Part shown: positions 44,601 to 55,388 of the stretch, piece by piece
Layout of the letters: the number at the start of each line of letters is the position of its first letter
Position numbering within the stretch: position 1 is the stretch's first letter
Source of the DNA: Adineta steineri
Taxonomy: Eukaryota; Rotifera; Eurotatoria; Adinetida; Adinetidae
NCBI GenBank assembly: GCA_905250115.1
Contig: CAJNOI010000124.1
Span: 65,522 to 129,521 of the forward strand
DNA length: 64,000 nt
Direction: 5' to 3'
The notes under the pieces: model-generated
The model's input: only the letters and a program-made list of their open reading frames with translations
Told to the model about the DNA's origin: nothing
Database searches by the model: none
Made by a program: the position numbers and the translations under genes

Positions 44601-47600
44601 ATCACAATTATCTAGTGCTTGTTTAAGACGATTAGAAATTTGATTAATCTGGCCATCACTATAATTTAGATCACGACGACATGAAAATGGAAATATCCTT
44701 CGATTGAGTAAACCACCTAATTTATATCGTAACGATTGATAATTTGTTGGAAATAATGATTTAAGTACAATGATACGAACTAAACTCGAATGAGATGAAC
44801 ATAAACTAACAGCTAACATAGGTAAAATAACTGATGTTTTTCCTTCACCCATATTCATTTGCATGACAATACTTTTCACTGTTGAATCGTTAATTGTCAT
44901 TGTATGTTGCATCATATGCTGTGCGACTTCGATCTGTATATTTCGAATAGTGATATTCATTTCTAATTCAAAAATCAGCCATGATACATATTTTGACGGG
45001 ATCCAATTTGAATGCGGAATATTAGAAATTTCTTTTCTAAAATCTTCCAATTTCTGATGAATACAAAAATGTAAAGCTCGCTCTAGTTGCTGTTCTAGCG
45101 TCCAAGAGACGAGAATACCACCTAATAATGTACGTTGTTCTTCAGTCAAATCAAGGGTCGTTAATTTCTGTTGCAAGAGAGAAATGAGGGTTGTTCGTGT
45201 TATTCTTAATACTAGACCTGTGTCGAATAATTGCTTATTGGATAATGTAATCGATTTCACTAACTCATTCCAGCTTTCTGTTGATTCTTCTTGGAAAATT
45301 TTGAGAAGTTTAATCAGTTCGTCAACCGAAGGATCAACTTTTTCAATTTGTTCTTTCGAAAGTAGTTTTGTCCAGCTTTCATTCAGTTGATTTTTAAAAT
45401 AATTAGTTAGTTCACTGAAATGATCGTTTTGATTGTTAATCGAAGGGAAAATGTCTTGTGGAAATGCATTTTGTCGTTTATCAGCTTGCAAAGAAATGTT
45501 TGGTTTGTTGAAATGACCTCGATAAGTATGATGAAAACGTAGTTGTGCATTATGTAATATTTTTTGATTAATTGAGTTCTCAGTTAATTTGACTTGTATG
45601 TGATGATGATTTTCAATTAATTCACATCCAAACTTTTGAGGATGATATGTTACTTTCATGCTGAACGTTTCTATGTTAACAGAAGAAAGAATCTTTTGAA
45701 CAGTTTCTACGAAAGATCGTAGCTGTTTGTTGTTTTGCCAAGACGTTAGCAAACTGTTAATTTCATTCTTTCTATAATCATCCATCTTCTTATTTGTTGT
45801 TTCATAATTACGATTCCGGACGAAACAATTCTCGATTTCTAACACAATTTCATTTTCCTCATCTGAAGTACAAAACCATGGGAAACTGATACGTGCTTTT
45901 GTAACTGAAATTTCTTCGATATTTTGATAACTAATAAATGGAGGAAATGTAATGCATTGTAAAGAAATAGTAGGAATTTTTAACGCTATTTTTAGCATTT
46001 GTAAATAGAACGGTTGAATGTTACATTTTTTAGAAATGTAATGAAGAAAATCGATCAGTGTTATAAATCGTTGAGTATCGTCTGTCAGGTGTCTAGTTGT
46101 TTGATTCTTTGAATTGGCAATCCATTTCAATAAACCAATCCAAATATCTTTCAATCCATTTTCATCATCTACCCATTTTGATAGGGGCAACCAATTCTGT
46201 ATTGAAAAATCTCTCAGATTGACACGCCCCGTAGCATACATATCATTTGCAAGGTGAAGAGCACTATAGTTAACGGCATGCGAAAAGTGTTCTGAAGCCG
46301 ATTCATATCTTTTTGCTACTAATGTACGTTGTATGTCTGCTTCCATGTCTGGAAACAATCTAGCCATAGGATTGTATGAATCTCTATAGTCCCAATAGAG
46401 TTTTTTTAGTACAACTTCATCATACGCTTTATTTTGAAATAATGCGGGTATTTCATGGGTAGCTAATGATGGATACATAAAGTTGAGCTTTTGACTGGCA
46501 TCGATTAAATGTTTTGTGATCAAATAATAACCAAAATGTTGCATCGAATATGGTAAACCATTTGTATTCCAGTATATGTTAATCATACAAGTGAGATGTT
46601 GTGGATAATAGTTGACTTTCGGTGAAATAGATGCTATTTGAGTAAGAATATTAAGCGAAATTGCATCGAAAGGTTGATCTGACCTACAGCCAGCTGAATT
46701 TAACAATTGAAACGAACGTTCCATTCCAGTCATTCCAGTATATTGATCGGGTAAGGGATGAGAGGTCATTGCATGTAATAATGCTAAATAAAGCCAACCA
46801 GTTGGGCTATCAGTAGACTGTAGAATACGTAACCGTTCATTGAGAACGAAAACAAAATATTGATGTGGATATAGTGTCGACGATGAACGCTGAATCGCAA
46901 CAGTTTGCGGGCTATTTGGTAGAGTTTCTGAGCTGCAAACATTTCCAAAGGGAACAATTAGCTTTTGATATGGGTAGGATTCCAATATATGATTATGAGT
47001 TGTTAATGGTGATAAAAGAAGACCAGATGTCAAACCTGTTAATGTTTCCAACCGTTGATTTTGAGCGACACACATGTCTGAGTATTCACGAGATGTAATC
47101 GTCTTAGTTTTATCATTGTATTGAAAGGCAATACCTAATCGAGATAAATGAATATGGATAATGATGTCTAGCTGGGAGATAGTGTCCCGCATCATGTAGA
47201 CATATGACTGGCCATCGAGACGAATAAAATATCGAGAAAACAAGTTTTGAAAGAATACTGATGCTTGATTGATTAAGCATTGGGTGTTATCAGTATGAGT
47301 AGTAGTAATATATCCTGTATCCATAGATAGCACATTCGGTTTATCATCTAAAAATTTGACATTTTGAAAACGAACAGGTCGAAACTCAAGCTGTCGATCT
47401 TTGGCGTTGTACCAATGGCTATGATTGACGACAAATGTATCTGGTAATTCCTTTTCGAAACAATGATGAGGAATCAATTGAAACACATTGTTTGACTTTA
47501 GATGGCGCTCGTTGATTATTAAACGGTTGATTTGATCATCAAAACGAAATTCATAGAAAACTCTTTCATTATGATAAGGTTGTTTAGTGACATATGTGTG

Positions 47601-50600
47601 AGGTGATTCAGCTGCTTGAACTTCAAATATATAATTACCAAATACGCGTGCAAATAGTTCATTCGAAGTAATCTTTTGTGGTAAGAAACCTATAGTCATT
47701 TCATCAACGAGAAACATTCCTCGAATACAATCAATTGATACATGTCTTGATTCATATTGGCAATCGTACCAACCATCATATAAGTCTGCTTTTCGTTTCT
47801 TCCATTGTCCATTCATACTACTTTTGCCTCTGATAACTGCCCAATAAATAGTTGCAAAGTCATTCAAACTTTGATAAGATGTTTCTTGAAGAAATTTGGC
47901 AATTGTTGGTTGCAACGTTATTAAGACACGTTCACTAAATTTCATCATATTATTCATGAAAGTACTCATGGTCGACATATTTCCATTTAAAATAATATTA
48001 TCTTGAACTGTAGTTGCTGCTTTCAACAAAGATAAGACATGCTCATTTGAAGACAACAATAATTTGATGCGATCTTCATGAGTTGAAAATGTCATCAGAC
48101 AGCAAATGCCAATGTTCACCATCTTCTCACGAAGTTTTTTCACTTCACTAAGTGCTGATGGAGAAACACTTTGAATGCTGGTAGAAATCAGATGGATCCA
48201 CTTTTCACCAACTCTGCGACATTTTTTTGCTAAATTAGCAACTTGATCGGCTCTTGACTTATAGCAAACTGTCAAAATCTTCATCGTCACCATCGTAATA
48301 ACTATTAGCACCAGCTCATTTTGCCAGTTCAATTCACAATTATCTAAATGATGATCTAATCTTGAGAATAATTCATCGACAAAATGATGTTCTAATAGAT
48401 GTTGACATGATTCTGGACACCAAGGATTCAAAGATTTATTTTCATTTGTTGTTAATGGACCGTTTTGTAAAATGGAATGAATGATCAGTATTGCTACACT
48501 TTCTTCACCAATGGATAATGAGTCCATTTCAAAAATCGTTAAGAGATTCCACCATTGTAATCGATGACCCGATCGAAATGAACCGAATTCCACAAATTGT
48601 GTAGGTTTCATCTGTGGTGGACAATGAGATAGTTGAGCAATGACATCGTTTTGTACGAACTGCGTGGTATCTAGAGTGAATTGTAATTGTTTGTAATGTG
48701 GATGATCTAACTGAAATGTTAATATACGACATTCATCTTCTAGTTTAGACGGTTTGGTTGGCGGGATTGCAACTTTCAGACTGTTCTCAAATAAAAAGCG
48801 TTCGACTGACGAAACTATAGACGGATTGGAGTAATGGGATTGCGTTATAGATTTGGTAGAAGATACTAATTCCACTTTGCATTTATCTGGACCTGAATAG
48901 AACGGCCCTAGCTTTCCTTTATGAGGAGGTACAGTCAGCCATTTATACATGTTATGTGATGGATTTGGATTTGGACGGTTAACAAATTGCCAAAGAATAT
49001 CTCGATAACATCTTATTTCAATAGGCATTTGCAGCTCAAAAATAACGGCCAGTGCGCTCTCCTGTGCCGATGGCATTGGACATTCAAAAATTTCCACGCT
49101 AATGCTATCAGCCTGTCGCTTAATTCTACACTTGTCACATAGACTGAAGACCCTATTACATAGGTGTTCACATGTACAAGAAAGATTGCGTATTGAATTG
49201 ATAAGTTGTTCATATTTTTGCTTGGCATCTTGGACTTCTTTTATTTTCAATAGTTTATCTCGTTCAGCCTGAACTCTTATCTGTCGTATGTTGTCGTTCA
49301 TCGTCGACGATTGAGACGCATAATACACACCGAATGCATTTACGGATTCGATATTGGTTAGAAGGTCTGGATAGGTTTGACGACTGAATTCATCAAAATA
49401 ACCATGAAGACTACGTGCTCTGACCATATCTTCTCGATTTGGCAAACTTAAATATTCGAACAAATTCATAATTTTTGGAATGTCAATAGAGTGTAGTTTT
49501 AATCGTTCAAATCGTGAATCTTTACAAAGATTTTGATGCATCGAACGAATAAGCGTTAGTGACGTTAGAATAAGTTGACTATAACCGATGGGATTCGTCG
49601 AACTTCTGGCTGAACAATACCGATCGAGCGCTGCATTGTAATATTCTTCGAAAAAATCTAATAGAATTTCAAAACGATTTCTCTCATTTTGAGATGCTAT
49701 TGGACGATTGATCCATTGTTCTAAGCATGATTCAACCCAAGTTTCTATACGAATTAAGGCTATATCGATTGTGTAATTGAATTTATTCGTAAATACTTTG
49801 ATTGAAGGTATGTAATCTGCTTGATTAACATCTACACCGACATCATGACTATTGATGTTTGAGAGAACTTGAAATTTTGTCGTCGAGTTTTGTTTATTAA
49901 GGTATGCTTTTAATTCTTGACACGAGTGACGATGAATATCTGAATGATTCAGTTTAAGGTTGATCATTGATGAATTAGTATTCTTTTCAGTATTCATTCG
50001 AAGTGTATTTTGCTGGTTTAATTTCGTTATAACTTCATTGATTTTAGATTCTATCTCTCGTTTGTTAGACCGTATCCATTGGATCACATCATTCGAATCT
50101 ACTTTCACTGATAATAAACCTTCAATTTTATTCAAGCGCCGTACAATTTTTCTACTGCAGTGAACTAATAAGTCAGTCGAGATGTGTCTGGTGCAAATGA
50201 TATACGTCAGAAAATAAGTAATCAATACTTTATAAACAATGTTACCGATGTCTCCCAAACGTTTGATAAGTATAGTATGCAAGACTACTTTGATGACCAT
50301 CCATAAACCTGAACGTCGAAAAGGTAACAATGCGTTGTTCCATCTAATTTGATCACGATGTTTCTTCGTGAATTCAATATAAGTACTGGAATTTTGTTCG
50401 ATTTTAGTTCCGTCAAAGTGTTGAATCCACCATTGGCACACATAATGTGATTCTGATACATCACGAATCTCATTAACTTCACGTGAAGACTTATATGATT
50501 TGGAATGTTCAATAGAATTGTACATAAAATCCATCAATAATTCACAGTGAGCTTTGGCGCTTAGTTGAGATCGATCATGTAGTCTGTATGTTGTTACTGG

Positions 50601-51029
50601 AAAAGAGGAATTGTTAGGCACAAGAGAAGAAGTAATGTTATGTGCTGGTAATGCAACTTGCCAAGCTGAAATTAGCGGTTGATTAGCTTTGATTTTATCA
50701 ATTTCAATTAAAATTGCAGCATTCTGTGCATGAAAATAGAGTGGCAGAAAACCTCCTAATGGTAGTTGTTCAATAGCAGATTGTATATTTGAAACTGAAA
50801 AGCCTTGTGGATTTTGTAGGACAGACCACCGTTCAATACAATCAGTAAAAAGTGAAAATATTGACAATTTATTTGTCGCGTCAGCTGACTCCAGTAATTT
50901 AAAACATTCTGTCATACATTCCAGTAGCTTGTATTCATTTTCGTGCTTGCCTTTGGTTAAAAAATCGCTATCAGCTGAAGACGGTAAATGATGAGGAAGA
51001 AACAGATGATTTAAAATTGATTCATCCAT
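41664..51029 (-). CDS. Giant DUF6606/DUF3638/DUF3645-type P-loop ATPase
   Basis: One uninterrupted ORF of 3121 residues, 9.4 kb without introns. The start is typical of the family (ESILNHLFLPHHLP). Near residue 2060 VMQMNMGEGKTSVILPML carries a Walker A-like GEGKTS; near 2188 DVLDESDEIL is a Walker B/DExD-like box; residues ~2625-2670 read YLDDIHTRGTDFKFP and QACMRMRKLGNG, like helicase motifs V/VI. This suggests an SF2-like ATPase core within a large scaffold. C-terminal residues include a Glu-rich coil (EEQQRELEQELEEERHIE). Homologues are common in fungi, where automatic annotation often says ubiquitinyl hydrolase, but I see no Cys-protease motif to support that. Biological role unknown. 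Lack of introns fits retro- or horizontal origin. Confidence 0.85.
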   Translation of the reverse strand: MDESILNHLFLPHHLPSSADSDFLTKGKHENEYKLLECMTECFKLLESADATNKLSIFSLFTDCIERWSVLQNPQGFSVSNIQSAIEQLPLGGFLPLYFHAQNAAILIEIDKIKANQPLISAWQVALPAHNITSSLVPNNSSFPVTTYRLHDRSQLSAKAHCELLMDFMYNSIEHSKSYKSSREVNEIRDVSESHYVCQWWIQHFDGTKIEQNSSTYIEFTKKHRDQIRWNNALLPFRRSGLWMVIKVVLHTILIKRLGDIGNIVYKVLITYFLTYIICTRHISTDLLVHCSRKIVRRLNKIEGLLSVKVDSNDVIQWIRSNKREIESKINEVITKLNQQNTLRMNTEKNTNSSMINLKLNHSDIHRHSCQELKAYLNKQNSTTKFQVLSNINSHDVGVDVNQADYIPSIKVFTNKFNYTIDIALIRIETWVESCLEQWINRPIASQNERNRFEILLDFFEEYYNAALDRYCSARSSTNPIGYSQLILTSLTLIRSMHQNLCKDSRFERLKLHSIDIPKIMNLFEYLSLPNREDMVRARSLHGYFDEFSRQTYPDLLTNIESVNAFGVYYASQSSTMNDNIRQIRVQAERDKLLKIKEVQDAKQKYEQLINSIRNLSCTCEHLCNRVFSLCDKCRIKRQADSISVEIFECPMPSAQESALAVIFELQMPIEIRCYRDILWQFVNRPNPNPSHNMYKWLTVPPHKGKLGPFYSGPDKCKVELVSSTKSITQSHYSNPSIVSSVERFLFENSLKVAIPPTKPSKLEDECRILTFQLDHPHYKQLQFTLDTTQFVQNDVIAQLSHCPPQMKPTQFVEFGSFRSGHRLQWWNLLTIFEMDSLSIGEESVAILIIHSILQNGPLTTNENKSLNPWCPESCQHLLEHHFVDELFSRLDHHLDNCELNWQNELVLIVITMVTMKILTVCYKSRADQVANLAKKCRRVGEKWIHLISTSIQSVSPSALSEVKKLREKMVNIGICCLMTFSTHEDRIKLLLSSNEHVLSLLKAATTVQDNIILNGNMSTMSTFMNNMMKFSERVLITLQPTIAKFLQETSYQSLNDFATIYWAVIRGKSSMNGQWKKRKADLYDGWYDCQYESRHVSIDCIRGMFLVDEMTIGFLPQKITSNELFARVFGNYIFEVQAAESPHTYVTKQPYHNERVFYEFRFDDQINRLIINERHLKSNNVFQLIPHHCFEKELPDTFVVNHSHWYNAKDRQLEFRPVRFQNVKFLDDKPNVLSMDTGYITTTHTDNTQCLINQASVFFQNLFSRYFIRLDGQSYVYMMRDTISQLDIIIHIHLSRLGIAFQYNDKTKTITSREYSDMCVAQNQRLETLTGLTSGLLLSPLTTHNHILESYPYQKLIVPFGNVCSSETLPNSPQTVAIQRSSSTLYPHQYFVFVLNERLRILQSTDSPTGWLYLALLHAMTSHPLPDQYTGMTGMERSFQLLNSAGCRSDQPFDAISLNILTQIASISPKVNYYPQHLTCMINIYWNTNGLPYSMQHFGYYLITKHLIDASQKLNFMYPSLATHEIPALFQNKAYDEVVLKKLYWDYRDSYNPMARLFPDMEADIQRTLVAKRYESASEHFSHAVNYSALHLANDMYATGRVNLRDFSIQNWLPLSKWVDDENGLKDIWIGLLKWIANSKNQTTRHLTDDTQRFITLIDFLHYISKKCNIQPFYLQMLKIALKIPTISLQCITFPPFISYQNIEEISVTKARISFPWFCTSDEENEIVLEIENCFVRNRNYETTNKKMDDYRKNEINSLLTSWQNNKQLRSFVETVQKILSSVNIETFSMKVTYHPQKFGCELIENHHHIQVKLTENSINQKILHNAQLRFHHTYRGHFNKPNISLQADKRQNAFPQDIFPSINNQNDHFSELTNYFKNQLNESWTKLLSKEQIEKVDPSVDELIKLLKIFQEESTESWNELVKSITLSNKQLFDTGLVLRITRTTLISLLQQKLTTLDLTEEQRTLLGGILVSWTLEQQLERALHFCIHQKLEDFRKEISNIPHSNWIPSKYVSWLIFELEMNITIRNIQIEVAQHMMQHTMTINDSTVKSIVMQMNMGEGKTSVILPMLAVSLCSSHSSLVRIIVLKSLFPTNYQSLRYKLGGLLNRRIFPFSCRRDLNYSDGQINQISNRLKQALDNCDVILTSPEDILSFDLLTIDKCRRKEFSAGCSMLTLQRWLKANVRDVLDESDEILHVKYQLIYTVGGQQQVDGGAQRWKTIQSILELVKKYASHISRQFNKEVCYKSAERKSAFPQFRLQSHLPFSTLCKKIANDWLNQKSYRQVDKQIVVSFILQTYSSIECLEGKFSQNDILSFLIVRGLLSSEVLLVALKKRHRVNYGVNPNPCFNRLMAVPFRAKDVAADRTEFGHPDVALVLTYFTYYYSGLNDLQLIQCFGRLSDEESDPASIYNQWISNEEDDNIPSSIKQWKGVNLKDYHQRIHDLFPTLRYNMLVINYFLNHFVFPREAKQFPSKLVASAWDLSSSLRSKNITGFSGTNDTQLLLPIHIRQYDLPELQQTDAIVVNNLLQPENDRYQSLPINVTSEEILKRIINNKEKINVILDVGALFVDGSNREIAVQWLNMSSSSEIEYVVYFDSDSIVVYDRQCRDHPFITSPASERLDRCIFYLDDIHTRGTDFKFPREFRAAVTLGNGLTKDRFVQACMRMRKLGNGHSLIFLGSHEVHQQIIKLTTKLVTRSMSTQITVRDILRWVYENTVQSTWEGLHHWAAQSLSFQRKIAAFQYVDWNNHQQEFTTSIMEKLARDCLEPEVIHLREMYGASKILQTIFKLHSARYRLITGYGSREIQDAVLKRLIDYGGTKQRLSQLLDEEQQRELEQELEEERHIERSPSVEPYKAVLHEEIKRLCDMQCTAMNLAQFPHVFRPLAYAFTETTWFNDCQQNSWQSNLWVSTEFQRVITTKGTSLNSFLRPPRWLLVYRNRHFIFINALEANWLMGKLKTFHLQQQSDVSSITTLRLLLPRTKQTQSIFVNTPSLTIPPTIDQSNTDSIFNVSLECLVQLFVFNGTLYFETKDEQNAFCHCLSLCPKPRTKTEEQAFENGWIGADGYVSDSKHRNDLKINQARFVSNPLKFIKEIIENRNNSHASISSHVGSIIFNAFKLV

Positions 51030-52122
51030 ATGGTATTAATATTGAAAACAGTCACTGGCTTGTAACATATTCATCGAAAATTTCAAAAATAAGATACAAT
51101 GCATCAAAAAGCAGCCGTATAAATAAGAGCAGGTAACAGAGAAAAAAAGAAAAAAAAGAAGATAACAGAAAATTTCATATTTAAGCAGCAAAAGAAAAAC
51201 AACGTTTACGTGACGATAGAAAACGCGCGACAAAGCACATTAATACTACGTTATCGCGTTGTATACAAACAGCAGCAAAACGCGTCGAAAATGGCGTAGT
51301 GGGTTTGGGTGTGGGTATGGGTCTGGTTATAGATGCGAAGTCACCTTCTCGTTATCCTCACCCACACTCAGACCCTCGAAAAAAATTGATCGACGGGCAT
51401 ATCTCTATTTTTTTTTTCGCGGAAAGTCGATGTCCTTTTAAAGAGTATACATGAAAAGGCGCCTTCATTTGCATAGCAAGAATTAGATAAGAAAACAGAG
51501 AATGACGTACTTTGTTGGCTATCAGTAGCGCGGTTTTTTTTCCAACTTACACAAAGACAACAGCACAAAGTTAATAGACAGGTGAGGTGATGATAAATAA
51601 GCAAGCGTTGACGCGAATGTGATGACGTTTTCGACACTTTAATCTAAGTGAATTTGTTAGACATTGCTATATGGCGTAAACGACACTAGTACAATTATAT
51701 ATTCTGAAATATATTCTATACTAAAATGTGTGACTCTCATTATACACTATTTGAATAGTCACATGCTCTTTTTAACCAATACCCATACCCTTTTTTAGTC
51801 GAATTATGAATCAATCTCAATCCGGGCGTGAGTCCTTGGGAAATGAGGTGTCCATACCCACACCCGAAAATGTCGGCTAGCTGAGTTCTAAAGATAGTAA
51901 AATCAAAATAGTAGTGATTTTGAAGGATCTTTATTTTTTAGAAAATAATGAAAAAGAAGTCAATTAAAAAATAATGATACATAAAACTTTCAGAAGTTAT
52001 TTTGATATTTGGTTTTTGAAACGTGTTAGTCGAATGGTTAATGGATAATAATATATTTTTGAATGATTTGTATAGAAGATAGAGAAAACTAATAAATGTA
52101 ATTTTTATACAAAGAGAAAAAG
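51030..52122. other. Intergenic with strong hairpins
   Basis: Upstream of the giant gene. A hairpin at 51298-51380 pairs GTGGGTTTGGGTGTGGGTATG with CCTCACCCACACTCAGACCC; another at 51824-51867 pairs GGGCGTGAGTCC with CCATACCCACACCC. A poly-T run lies near 51407. No coding region recognised. Confidence 0.6.
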
Positions 52123-54200
52123 TCACTTAGTGCTTCCAATTGTTATGATATTTTTTTGTACAATAATTTGTACTAAATAACTAATTGTAATTAGCACTTC
52201 AAGTTCCACTAACAATACGCTATTGACAATTAAATCATGACAAAAGATGACAAACGTTATATTATCTAATAGAGATTTGATTGGTTCTGGTATTCCATTT
52301 GTTCGAATTTTAAACGGTTCTTCAACAGAAAACCATTTAGCTACTCTGTAATATACACGAAATAATCCTAAAACATTATGTGCAATTGTAATTGTAGTAA
52401 CATTACTATAGCATGATGCAACAATATTATTAACAATTAATGTTCCTTCATTTGTCGTTAAACCATATAATCCAGTTTTATATTGACGGTTCACATTTGT
52501 AACTTGGATAAGCTCAAGTTGATGATTTAGATCATTGTGTACATAAACAAAATGTTCTGTTGATTTTACATGATCTGATATTAAATATTGTGTCTTTGAA
52601 CCATCACTAACAGCCACATAATGATCACAAGTAACAGATAGCGTATATATAGGATTACTTGTTTCGATAATACAAAATAGATCTGACAAAAAAAAATTCA
52701 TGGTTTATTCAGAATTTCAATTGAAATGAAAGAAAGAGAGAAACTTACCCGTTTCATCTGGATCACGATGAAGCATCATTATAACTTCATCCTCCATTAT
52801 TTCATTACGATTATTCATTGAATAAACTTTCATACCTGAACGAAGTTCACTAATTGTTGTTATATCTCCATTAACCAGACGAACTTGATCATCACCAAAA
52901 AAGCAAGCTAAAACAATAGAGCATAAATTATTTCACTTCATCTTCATATCAAATTAGCGAAGTACACTCTATTTATAATGTTCCTCAACTGTTCTCAAAG
53001 TCCTAGTCAGTATTAACTAGAGAACAACCCAAGTTTTTCTTGTTTATCTAAACTAGTGCGTATCCGTAGTAGCAGTGAGAGAACTCAATCGTTATAGTAG
53101 CTAAATTCATCGATATTGTTGTAACAGAGAAGCAACCGATCTAGAGATAATACAAAAATATAATAATCTCGAAAAAGAGATTATTGTTGCAGTTAAAAAT
53201 GATATTTGAATAGCTCTTCGAATTACAAAGATTAGGAGCCTCTTGCAAAACTTGTATTTACAAAACGTTTTTCCTAGCACTTGCATCGAAAATATTTTTG
53301 TCTAAAGAAGTGAAGAGTATTAATCTATAATATGGTTTGAATGTTCTTCCATATACAACGAAGGTCATCAGTTTTCTTAATATCAGAGGAATGTACAGTT
53401 TTATTAGGGTATCTGTGATTATTATTTCCAGCTAATGTTTAGTTCAAAAAGTTTTCATTTTATCAGACTGAGGAGAGAGTCGATTGAATCACTAGGCTGT
53501 TTATTCCTTGTTTTAGGTGAGAACCAATAAAGTGACAAGAGCCTAAAAATGATGAGTAGAGATGCAGGTGTGAACGAAGAATTACTATCATACTAATAAC
53601 TTCACCTATACTTACTCGTTGTTGTTGTTGTAGCTGTTGCCGTCGTTTTTGTAGTTGTTGTTGTAGCAGTTGTAGTTGTTGTAGTTGATGTAGTTTTAGT
53701 AGTTTTAGTAGTTGTAGTAGTTGTTGTTGTTGTTGTCGTTGTTGTTGTTGTTGTAGTTTTAGTAGTTGATGTAGTTTTAGTAGTTGATGTAGTTGTTGTT
53801 GTTGATGTTGTTGATGTAGTTTTAGTAGTTGTTGTCGTTGTTGTTGTTGATGTTGTTGATGTTGTTGATGTTGTTGATGTTGTTGATGTGGTTGTTGTTG
53901 TTGATGTTGTTGATGTAGTTTTAGTACTTGTTGTAGTTGTTGTCGTCGATGTTGTTGTAGTCGTTGTTGTTGTTGTTGTAGTTGCTGTAGTAGCTGTCGT
54001 TGCTGTGGTTGTCGTTGCTGTTGTTGTTGTAGCGGTTGTTCTTGTTGTTGTTGTTTTAGGTACGGTAATTACAGCGACAATTATTGCAGCAATACTCGTA
54101 GCGACGAGAATGAATGCCAGTGGAAATAGTATTAAGCAGATGGGTGAATATCGGAAACAACTTTTATTGGAGCTTGTAAGAGAAACATTTTCAAAGTTTA
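52123..54200 (-). CDS. TM / Thr-stalk / Hint-domain (hedgehog C-terminal type) protein, 5' end unresolved
   Basis: Minus-strand exons 53616-54200, 52749-52905 and 52123-52682. The first visible exon encodes a TM helix (ICLILFPLAFILVATSIAAI) followed by about 150 residues almost only Thr with some Ser/Ala/Lys. Its donor GTAAGTATAG joins, in phase, to an exon starting at Cys: TTT-CFFGDDQVRLVNGD. This is the Hint nucleophile position. Further Hint blocks: LRSGMKVYSM, YTLSVTCDHYVAVS (conserved T-x-x-H), GLYGLTTNEGTLIVNN and VASCYSN, then an AHNVLGLFRVYYR region like the hedgehog C-terminal part. No hedgehog signalling domain is present. Predicted type II membrane protein that could self-cleave at the stalk/Hint border. 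The start codon and any 5' exon were not found. Confidence 0.75.
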
Positions 54201-54755
54201 CTAATAAAAATACAAAAAAACCAATTATTTACCATATCTTTTTATTTGTATTCGACGTTTGGTTATGTATATCTTTGAAATTCACTTCATTTGACCATGA
54301 GTTAGTTGTCTAAATTAATTTAAGACATTACGCCGTTATGGCTGATGCGAGTTGCTTCATACATATTCACAAGGTACTGTGTTGAAACTCGAGAGTGTGG
54401 ATGTGGGTATTATATTTACGTTTTACCTAAATCAACACCGTCACCCATCTCAGGAACTTGAGACCTCAATCAGATGAGATGCCTTATATAATGCGTGTCG
54501 TTCTGACCCTGTATAGTAATATCTTTACATGAGGCATCATTATTACTGAAATAAAATTCATCGTTTGCTTTTCTGCTATCTCTACAATAAAGTCCCGATT
54601 GACATTTTTTCATTAAAAACATTATTGAATAATAACTCTGTCGAATTTTGTATGAAATTAGATTTGTCGATCATTTTTAAAAACATTTAATGAAGATGTA
54701 TATCCTTTTAGTAAGAATCTGTTCATAGAATGAAAATAAAACATTTCCTAAATCT
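54201..54755. other. Intergenic with hairpin
   Basis: May hide the 5' exon of the Hint gene. A hairpin at 54390-54455 pairs GAGAGTGTGGATGTGGG with ACACCGTCACCCATCTC. Confidence 0.5.
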
Positions 54756-55388
54756 TCAACAAGGAAGATTTTTCTTATTTTGCCGTCTCACCTTTGTTGA
54801 TGGCTGATAATGTTGATTAATTTTTGCGGTATTGGCAGCGTGTGTTTGATTGTTTAGTAATTTGTCAACATTTTGAGTAGTAGTTGGTTTTGTGGATTCA
54901 TCCTGAGCTGTAGTGAATGTTTCACGGTTGATCTCTTGAGTTACGACGGGTAATGATTTATTATTATGTTGATGAGTAACCAAACCAGTTGACATCTATT
55001 TGGACAAATAAAAAGTATAAATAGTTTGAGATTTTAAGAATCTAACCAATGGCGAAGCGTCTTTCGGATTGATAGACTTGCTTTTCGTCGGATGAATATT
55101 GTTTATTTTCGATCTATTGGTTTCATGAATGACAGTAGGATATTGTCTGTATTTTGCTAATGAATGAGGATGCTAGATTGAAATGATTTAAGCGAATAAA
55201 AAGAGAAATTGAAATAGTGCACTACAAACTTGACGAGAAACTTTGGAGACAGTTGGTACAGATAATGAATGATGGTATGGAATACTGTTTGCTTCTACAA
55301 GCGTATTAAATAATACTCGGCGAGGAGGATCAACTTGTGTTTTTTCTATAATCATTGGCTTGCTCTTCATTATAGTATCGCAATTCAT
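54756..55388 (-). CDS. Small basic disordered protein, unknown
   Basis: Three minus-strand exons, 55230-55388, 55047-55172 and 54756-54995, all phase 0 with GT-AG borders; 174 residues. The product is hydrophilic with Thr, Gln, Asn, Lys and His (PRRVLFNTLVEANSIPYHH; NRSKINNIHPTKSKSINPK; TTTQNVDKLLNN; KVRRQNKKN). No TM, signal peptide or zinc-binding motif. I do not recognise the family. The consistent reading frame across three short exons supports a real gene. Basic, low-complexity composition suggests nucleic-acid or scaffold binding, as inference only. Confidence 0.55.

Noticed and set aside
53888-54313. Plus-strand Val-rich ORF with a hydrophobic end
   Set aside because: Shadow of the poly-Thr stalk of the minus-strand Hint gene, which splices in phase to the Hint exons.
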